Below, one piece after another: positions 57,240-64,000 of a stretch of DNA of 64,000 bases (its first letter is position 1; each line of letters opens with the position of its first letter). Under the pieces are notes generated by a model. That model did no database searches. It saw only the letters and a program-made list of their open reading frames with translations, and was not told where the DNA came from. Source of the stretch: Typhlomys cinereus (lineage: Eukaryota; Chordata; Mammalia; Rodentia; Platacanthomyidae); assembly GCA_023101885.1 (NCBI GenBank), contig JALPQD010000102.1:1858971-1922970 (forward strand). The letters run 5' to 3'. A program made the translations under genes and the position numbers.

Positions 57240-58415
57240 TCATCTTTCGACACCATCTGACTTGCTGGGATGGATGGGCCAGCCATTCAAGCCGCTAGTG
57301 CTCAGGGATGCAGTGAGGATTTCCTAGTTGGTGATAGAGTCTGCATGATTTGTAGCTCATTGCCTTGCCTTCTAGGCATCTGCAATGTTGTATCAGGAGG
57401 GCAAGAGGGTTCCAAATAGATTTAATATTCCTTGTATGAGCTTCAACCATCTGCCCGCCAGCTCTCAGCGTGAGCATAATATATGTTTGCAGAATCAAAC
57501 ACAAAGAGTCTGGTTTTTTCCCCCTTTCTCTTTTTTCTACTTTTTTTTTCCCAAAGCCTCTTAGTGAAGATCATTTGTGTCTTCTTGTCTTTGGAGGTAA
57601 GTTATTTAGGATCACCCTTTTGGCAATCATATTTACTTTTGTTTGGTTTTCTGATGCTTCTGGCATACTTCAATAAATAGTTTCCCTTTTCCTGATATGT
57701 CAATGAACTTTTGGGATGCACCCATGAGGTGGTTGGTATTAGTTACAACCATTCTCAGTGGGTGCATATTAGTCCATGGGAAGGTGTTTGGCTTTTCCCA
57801 GGCTGACTCTGAATGCTGTTTTCCTGAGGGATGCAACTTTAATTGTTTTTTCTCCTTCAAAAACAATCTTAGGATTACCCATGGAACTCTTTTAAAAGTT
57901 ATAGCCTGTTATAGGAAAAAGTTACCAATATGAGATTTCTGACTTAAAGTTTTTTTTTCAAAGATAATCCACATAGTGGGAGTGTGAACTTTTGAAGAAG
58001 TGAAAATTAGTTGAGCCAATGGCATGGAGTTCTTAATGTTTCGCTTATGCTAGAGAAATTTGGAAGCAGGATTTGTAAAGCTCTGCAATTTACACAATGC
58101 TTGAATGGGATCAGCTTTGGAAGTCTGTCATTATTCAGTAAGCTACTATTGAACAGGGGGTGATTAGTGGAAATATTCTCTTGTGCAGGCTCAAGGACAT
58201 GGGGGTCAAAATTCAGTATGTCTGTTCTTTTTTATTCTGTCAGACAAATGTGTATTGTTTTGTGTCAGACAACATATAATTAAGAGCTGCTTATTCTTTG
58301 CATTCATTTTCTATATATACTCTTTTCCCAACAGAGTATAGCTGAGAAGGCTCAGTCCCTTGCTGCTCTTCTAGTTCAATGTTAATGGGATGTTGGGTCA
58401 GGAAGTGATTTAGAT
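57240..58415. other. Anonymous sequence
   Basis: No recognised gene or repeat. Confidence 0.4.
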
Positions 58416-58419
58416 GCCT

Positions 58420-58985
58420 GTCTAGAATCCATCTGCCTGTTCTTTCTAGCTACCAGCTACATGACCTGGGGAAGGTAATAAATACCTTGATGTTTCATTT
58501 TTCTTTGTTGTTAAGTAGTGATGATGACAGCATTAGTGGAAGGAGTTGATGAAATGGCAATAATGTAGAACAGTATACTGTTGTGCTTCAAATGTGCTTT
58601 CCTTGTCTTTGGAAATGTCCCCATAGATTCTCGTATTTGAATGCTTGGTCCCCAGCTGGTGTTTTGGAAAGTGTTGTTTTTGGAGGTTGAGAACCTTTAG
58701 GACCCTCTCTGGAGAATGTAGGTCATAGCTTCATAACTCTGCCCCACTTTCTGTCTCTGTCTCACTAAAAAGTGAGAAGTCAAGGAGTCAGCCCTGCTTC
58801 CCCTTGTGTAATGTTTCCTCTATTGCCTCAAATAGTGCACCACAACGAACCCTCCTCTAAGTTACTTGCTGTCCAGGATTTGTTTATAGCAATGAAAGAA
58901 GTGGCTGGTGCATATACAGAGGCGCTTGCCTAGCACAGTGTCTCTCACATAGCAATGTGCTGTTGTTACTATTACCTTGTCTGGA
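58420..58985 (+). repeat. MIR element split by a rodent repeat
   Basis: The left part 58420-58595 ('TCTAGCTACCAGCTACATGACCTGGGGAAGGTAATAAATACCTTGATGTTTCATTTTTC') and right part from about 58910 ('GCGCTTGCCTAGCACAGTGTCTCTCACATAGCAATGTGCTGTTGTTACTATTA') are the two halves of one MIR. Confidence 0.6.
58596..58905 (+). repeat. Unclassified rodent repeat inside the MIR
   Basis: 'GGAAATGTCCCCATAGATTCTCGTATTTGAATGCTTGGTCCCCAGCTGGTG' and 'GGAGGTTGAGAACCTTTAGGACC' match the opening layout of the elements at 14052 and 50040. The 3' end 'TTACTTGCTGTCCAGGATTTGTTTATAGCAATGAAAGAAGTGGCTGGTG' resembles their tail. It is non-coding. Confidence 0.5.
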
Positions 58986-59039
58986 ACTCTCACTCATTGT
59001 TGTCATACTCGTTGTTGTGTGACTTAGACTTCAGTGTCA

Positions 59040-59645
59040 GCTGAAGAGGATGCTATGTAATGAACTGGGAATCTCATCTGGGAGCCAGTCTCAACAAGTA
59101 AACAACCTGGTTGGAACTAGGAAGTCCTGAAACTAACAAGCTTGTAGGGAAGGGTCTCCCTGCAACAAGTGGAAAAAGCAGTAAATAGCTGCTGAGGGAG
59201 GGCACTGTCCTGCTAGCCAAGCATCAAAAGAGATTGCTGAACAGCCAAACAGTCTGAAAGAGTCCTTGTAGCAAAGAAGTCTAGAGGAGGCCAGTGAGCA
59301 ATAAGCATTTAGAAAAAGACCCTGGAGCAGTCAAGAAGTCAGAGAGACCCTGGAGCAGCCAAGAGGTCTAAAGGAGATGGAGTAGACTGTGAGCAGTCCA
59401 GCTCATCTGGAAGGAGAGCCTGAACAGTCCAGAAGCCTGGAGAAGACTCTCCAGCAAGTCGCGCAGCAGAGCGCTCCAGGGATGCAGCTTCCATTGAGTC
59501 CCATCCATCCATGCCTAGGTGGGCTTTCTGCTTATGTAGGTGCCTTTGAGTTGTTCCTGCTCCTGCTAGTAACCTTCACCCCTACTTCTGTAAGTAACAC
59601 CAAAAAATTTGTTAGTCCATCAAGTTGAACCTGAATAATTGTTAC
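59040..59645 (+). repeat. LTR-like repeat with internal degenerate tandem units
   Basis: The purine-rich part (59200-59460) has repeated 'GACCCTGGAGCAG.CAAGA.GTC' phrases. These are clearest at 59318-59340 and 59347-59369, about 29 bp apart. The right end, with 'GATGCAGCTTCCATTGAGTCCC..CCATCCATGCCTAGGTGGGC' and 'GTTAGTCCATCAAGTTGAACC', recalls a rodent LTR family that I cannot name. Confidence 0.4.
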
Positions 59646-59649
59646 TTTT

Positions 59650-60830
59650 GTCTGTCATCAAACTCTTATGTGTGTGGGGGAAATGGTTGTGTAATGTATA
59701 ATGTTGTGCACCCAACACTCTTATCCAATACAGAGCAAATCTGGATGTCTGTCTAGAGGTAGCTGAGTTTCCTTTGAAGGGATGAGGTGTGTCTGGCTAG
59801 AGCCAAGAGCTTGTTCATTCACTGGCCCTAGCTCTTTCGTGTGGATTTCCAAAGGAGAAGTCCATACCTGTTAGGATAGAGGACCAGTGAAGAGTGTGGA
59901 GCTACGGAGTGCTTGAGTCTTTGGCTATCTGACTTCTCATCTCCTATAAAGATTCTAGGCTGGCTCCAAGCTCAGCACCATCTCTGCTACAGCTTGACCT
60001 CAGCGGTGCTGGGCCGGTCTTTCTCTTTGCTCTTCTGCCTGTGGCTATTGTGCTGACAACCTCTGTGGCTACCCTTACTCACCAGGTAGTGTTGGGTGCT
60101 GGTTCTGCCGCTCCTTTACTGACATTATTAGGACCCTTATCACTGGTGCCCCTTTGTGTACCTGTCTACAAGGGCTCTGAATGGACGTGCCACTTTCACA
60201 AATGAACCTGGCTCTTGTGTTGGAGCTTCTGATGGTGTGGTGTAGACCAGTTGCTTGGTGGGTATTGTTGTAATGCAATGTCAGTCTCTGTATTGCCATC
60301 AGTGTTGACTCAGGGATGAGTATGGGAAATCCAGGTCTTGTGCCAGGGATGAGTTACTTACATTATACTCTAAACTGAAAGCTGAAGAGCTCATTCTAGT
60401 ATTATTATATCTTTTCATTTGTTGATCAGTTTCTCCAGGCTGTGCCTCTTTTGTGAGTCATAACATGTATTCCCTCCAGGGTTGGGTTACGGGCTGATTG
60501 ACATCACACTGAGTGACACAGCTCCTTGGGCACCTAATTTCTTTGGTGCTCTTGGCCAGTTTTGTTGAGCCAAAGCTTTTCCTTGTTCAATATATGTCCT
60601 TCTTATCCAGGACAGCCAGGCAGGACAGGGAGAGTCAGTGTCCTTTGCTTATCAAGATGTCAGACCAGCAGCTCAAAGATACCCTACCAAGATTCTTCTC
60701 ACCAGAGATTTTCAGACTGATAAATCACAATTGTGTATTGTGCCATGACCCCAGGTTTCTACATCAGGGAGGCAAACTTAGCTATGATATGGGAACAATA
60801 CCTCTAGAATACGATTCTGAACTCTCCCTT
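59650..60830. other. Anonymous sequence
   Basis: No recognised gene. The 112-codon frame at 60513-60851 has a hydrophobic start but no known domain and no flanking gene structure. Confidence 0.4.
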
Positions 60831-60847
60831 CCTACTTCTTTCCTTTT

Positions 60848-60866
60848 TTAATGTTAATTTTAAATT

Positions 60867-60917
<51 letters not shown>

Positions 60918-61154
60918 GTGTGTGTATCAGACTGCACTCTCTCTGTGGAGGACCAAGGGTGACTTTGGGAATCATCCTGGATTGCTTCTACCTCCTTCTT
61001 GCTTTGTTCAGGGATTTCCCAGGCTCTGCCCACCAGAGTCAGATGTGCAGTTTGCCTCTTTCTACCTGGCGCTTTTACGTGGGGCCTGGGATCTGAACTC
61101 AGGACTTTCTGCTTGCGAGACAGAGTCTTAACTCCTGAGCATCTCTCCAGCCTA
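60848..61154 (-). mobile_element. Older tRNA-derived SINE family, copy e
   Basis: Reverse orientation: a (TTTA)n tail at 60866-60918, 'GGAGGACCAAGGGTGACTTTGGGAATCATCCTGGATTGC', 'TACCTGGCGCTTTTACGTGGGGCCTGGGATCTGAACTCAGGAC', and the head at 61152. A perfect 16-bp target-site duplication, CTACTTCTTTCCTTTT, lies at 60832-60847 and 61155-61170. This makes it the freshest copy of this family here. Confidence 0.93.
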
Positions 61155-61269
61155 CTACTTCTTTCCTTTTATCTTTCTTTTCATACTTAGCTAAAAGGCC
61201 AGTGTAATCTTTCTGGGCAGAAATCTCAACCCTGTCCAATGTTTAAAAAGGATGTAGAATTTTCATGGG

Positions 61270-61395
61270 AAAAAGCTCAGAATATGGGGAGATTTAGATT
61301 CTGGCCCCAACTGTAGGAATTAGCTGTACAAACTTAAGAAAAAAAGACCCTTAATCTCTCCATGCCTCTGATTTGTCATCTGTAAAGGTGGGTGT
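61270..61395 (+). repeat. Probable MIR element
   Basis: 'TTAGATTCTGGCCCCAACTGTAGGAATTAGCTGTACAAACTTAAG' then 'CTTAATCTCTCCATGCCTCTGATTTGTCATCTGTAAAGGTGGG' follow MIR order. Confidence 0.65.
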
Positions 61396-61399
61396 GTAT

Positions 61400-62590
61400 G
61401 TGCGTGTGTGTGGTGATGGATTGTATTGAATGATCTTAAAAATTCTTTCTCTGATGAAAATTGGTGTCTATCAACCAGTCATGGAAAACACCTAGTATAT
61501 TCTAGGCTTTGTCAGTCTTTCACTCTTTCACTAAGACAGAATTGGGGCTCAGACAGACGCCACATGCTGGCTTATTGTACCAAGAAAGAAATGAGGCAAA
61601 TATTAAGTTTAAATCAATAGCATTGCTTGAACACAGATGATGAAACTATTTTCTCCCAAATTGTTTTGATCGCTGCCAGTAGCTGCTGTTGGTATGAAAT
61701 CCATTCAGATCATCAACAGCCAAAGAAGCACACGGTGCGTGAAAGGATGCTGTGATTGGCACCATTGTAACTCTGAGATCTTGAGCTGGGAGGAGGAAGG
61801 GTTGTTGGGTAACTTGTAATTTAATTTTCTTTGTTGTAAAATAGAATGTTACTATTGTATTCCTGTGGAATAATAATTATAACATTTCAGACAAATAGAG
61901 GGCTTTTTTCAGTTGGTGCTTAAAGAGCTTGGTAGGCATTCCCTCAACCTTGTAAACAGGAAAACCTGCCTTGCGCATTCCCCTCAACTAAAAACCAGTG
62001 TCTTCTCTTTCCTACTGGCATAAATGATTTTTTTCTGTGAGTGGTCCTGACATCCCAAAGACACATGGAGATAGCCCCTGAATCATCAGAAAATTATGAA
62101 ACCTTTCGAAGTGTCTCAGTGTCCCGCGGCAACTTATGGCAGCCTAAATTTTTGAAGAGTGGTCATTTGTGTGCTGTATTGACAGTACAGTGAAGGAGCC
62201 CAGCAGACCCCCAAGGTAACTATGCTGGCAATTTACTTCTTGGTTCTCTGAAGACAAAGGAACTTTGTTTGCTTTCTGACTGCTTTCCTGTCGGGTCACC
62301 CTGAGCTGACCTGCCTGGACATTCATAGGCTAGCCTTGACTGTGAAATGTGGCCTGAGACTAGATCAATCCACCTGATCACCCTTATCTAAAATCAACAA
62401 GGCAAAACAGGAATAGCTCCCCCCCCAACCTAATGAAAGTTTGCTGCAGGAGACAGGGAAATCAATTCCAGCCGGAGAATGTTGTCCACTCAGAGTTCTG
62501 AACTCCTCTGCTTCATTTTCACTTAATCCTGCTTTGGCTTCAATTTTCTTTTGGTCTGCTTTCACCCTAAAATATACCTCTAATAATGAA
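61400..62590. other. Anonymous sequence
   Basis: No recognised gene or repeat. Confidence 0.4.
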
Positions 62591-62597
62591 ACCTTTG

Positions 62598-62842
62598 GGT
62601 TGCGTAGATGGCTCAGTGTTAAGTTAAATTCTTTACCTGACAAGCAGAAGGACCTGAGTTTGGATCCCTAGATTCCAATTAAAAAATTCTAATGGATGCA
62701 GCAGTCTGTAATTGTGGTCCTGGAGGGTAGAACCTGGGAAACCCCAGAGCAAAGCAATAAGGAGGAAGAGCAATCCAGATGTCACCCTTGGGCCTCCATA
62801 GAGTATATGCTCCATATATATACACATATACGCATGTGTGTC

Positions 62843-62875
<33 letters not shown>

Positions 62876-62905
62876 ACACGCACATGCACACACAGATAAA
62901 ATAAA
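62598..62905 (+). mobile_element. Older tRNA-derived SINE family, copy f
   Basis: The head GGGTTGCGTAGATGGCTCAG is followed by 'CTGACAAGCAGAAGGACCTGAGTTTGGATCCC', 'AGAGCAAAGCAATAAGGAGGA', 'GATGTCACCCTTGGGCCTCCATAGAG', a TATATACACATATACGC stretch, a CA tract at 62844-62868 and AATAAAACC. Possible short target duplication around AAACCTTT. Confidence 0.85.
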
Positions 62906-63171
62906 ACCTTTTTGTCTTACATATCTTTAATCCTTTCCTGCAATATAAATCTTTATGTGGTGGAGAAAATAATCAGTCATCTGGACTCCTAGATGGTAGA
63001 AGTTGGAAGAGTGGATTAATCTGACCACTCTGTTTCTGACCACAGTGAAGAACAGTGATAGCAACTGAACCGGTGCTGTGCTTCTGAGTTCCCAAGGGAA
63101 GCTGGGTACCTGAGATGGGTTTCTCTGTGGCACAACACTCTTCGCCACCTGGAATTACTCCTCCTGGGTGT

Positions 63172-63475
63172 TCCAGTAACTGTGATAAAATATTATGACC
63201 CAAACAACTTAAGGGAGAAAGGGTTTATTATTTTGGCTTATGGTCGCAGAGGGGATATAATCTGTCATGGCGGCAGTCAGAGAAAGCATGTAACAGGGAC
63301 AGAGGACAGCTGTTACCTCCCATTCACGCTCAAGAAGGAGACCTGGGGGAGGGGGGAGGGAGAGTAATCACAACTCAAGGTCTGCCCCCGGTGACATACT
63401 TCCTCCAGCAAAGTTCTGCCTCCAAAGTTGCCATATAGGGAACATTGCACATTCAAACCATGACAAATTCCATAC
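63172..63475 (-). repeat. Unclassified rodent repeat, reverse orientation
   Basis: 'AACTGTGATAAAATATTATGACCCAAACAACTTAAGGGAGAAAGGGTTTATTATTTTGGCTTATGGTCGCAGAGGG' is the reverse complement of the 3' end layout seen at 20820-20878 (CTTAAGTTACTTTTGTCAG..TATTTT.CCACAG). It appears to be a related element. Confidence 0.5.
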
Positions 63476-63552
63476 ATTTATTCTGTACTTCTACAATTTG
63501 CTTTGAAATTAAGCTATTACCAAAAGGAGACAGGTCATTGATATTTTTATTG

Positions 63553-63695
63553 ATTGGTTGAAACAGTATCTCATGCCACCCAGGCTGTGCTCAAACTTGT
63601 TCTGAAGCTGAGAATGACTTTTGAACTCCGGATCCTCTGCTTCTGTCTTCCAAGTACTTGGATCACTGGCAAGTACAACCATACCTGGCTGAGCC
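63553..63695 (-). mobile_element. B1-like SINE, diverged
   Basis: 'GAAACAGTATCTCATGCCACCCAGGCTGTGCTCAAACTTG', 'TGAACTCCGGATCCTCTGCTTCTGTCTTCCAAGTACTTGGATCACTGGCAAGTACAACCATACCTGGCT' is the reverse complement of a 7SL-derived B1 body, diverged and without clear ends. Confidence 0.6.
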
Positions 63696-64000
63696 AGCCA
63701 TTTGCCAGGAGATTTTTCCCTCCCTGGGTTGCAGCATCGTTGAGAACTGGACCATTGGCTCCTCCAACAAAGGTGATGTCTTAGACATTGAAATTTGGGT
63801 GACATTCAGTTGATTCTCTTCATGAACATCACAGATGCCTTCAGGACACTTTTGGTGTGGCAGATTTACTTGTGCTAATTGCCTCGTTCAAAATATTTCA
63901 TCAAAGTCATGAGATCTTAAATCAGTTAGAATTAACTTGATAACCTTTTTAAAACATCCAATCCCTTATTTATTGGACCATAAAAAGTATTTAAATTGGT

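Noticed and set aside
1..64000. CRISPR array, bacterial operon, phage or defence system
   Set aside because: Mammalian SINEs, L1 and MIRs throughout; no regularly spaced repeats with unique spacers; no prokaryotic gene organisation.

Overview
The window is nuclear DNA from a mammal, and the repeat content points to a rodent of the mouse-related clade. Degraded MIR elements give the old placental background. Over them lie B1-like, B4-type (ID-B1 chimeric) and B2/RSINE-like SINEs, unclassified rodent repeats, a young tRNA-derived SINE family whose head resembles the B2/DIP superfamily, and a L1 lineage with a tandem-monomer 5' UTR. The young SINE is not standard mouse or rat B2. A dipodoid (jerboa or jumping mouse group) is a reasonable but unproven guess. 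I found no host protein-coding exon, no tRNA or rRNA gene and no CRISPR array. The window reads as intergenic or intronic sequence whose only real coding content is retrotransposon ORFs.

Layout. 1-20500: mostly anonymous AT-rich sequence with scattered SINEs, MIRs, an ancient L1 fragment (about 5935-6280), a 350-nt polypyrimidine tract (6586-6942) and 5'-truncated copies of the young L1 (4762-5062, 6987-7807, 10905-11010). 20512-20878: an unclassified rodent repeat inserted in a MIR. 21091-27467: a near full-length L1 on the minus strand (L1-A). 27468-30773: a 3.3-kb spacer with an (AGC)15 tract, a young SINE and unique sequence. 30774-37081: a full-length L1 on the plus strand (L1-B) with a perfect 15-bp target-site duplication. 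The two L1s lie head-to-head and form a very large inverted repeat. 37097-64000: anonymous sequence with more SINEs, MIRs and simple repeats, a pair of near-identical inverted 236-bp segments about 1 kb apart (41885-42120 and 43128-43362), another truncated L1 (51345-51693) and a nested rodent-repeat cluster (50040-50850).

How it fits together. The two L1 copies share the same architecture: GC-rich 5' monomers, ORF1, ORF2 (endonuclease, FADD reverse transcriptase, C-terminal Cys-rich motif) and a 3' UTR with a G-rich polypurine run. Each is inactivated by several frameshifts and stops, so neither can move on its own. One ORF2 stop is common to both copies and therefore predates them. The young SINEs have clean 12-17-bp target-site duplications and A-rich tails, as expected for mobilisation by L1. 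The most interesting non-textbook signals are the 236-bp inverted duplication, the shared L1 stop codon, the strong splice-donor motif in the L1 monomers and the L1 head-to-head palindrome. No novel gene system is evident.
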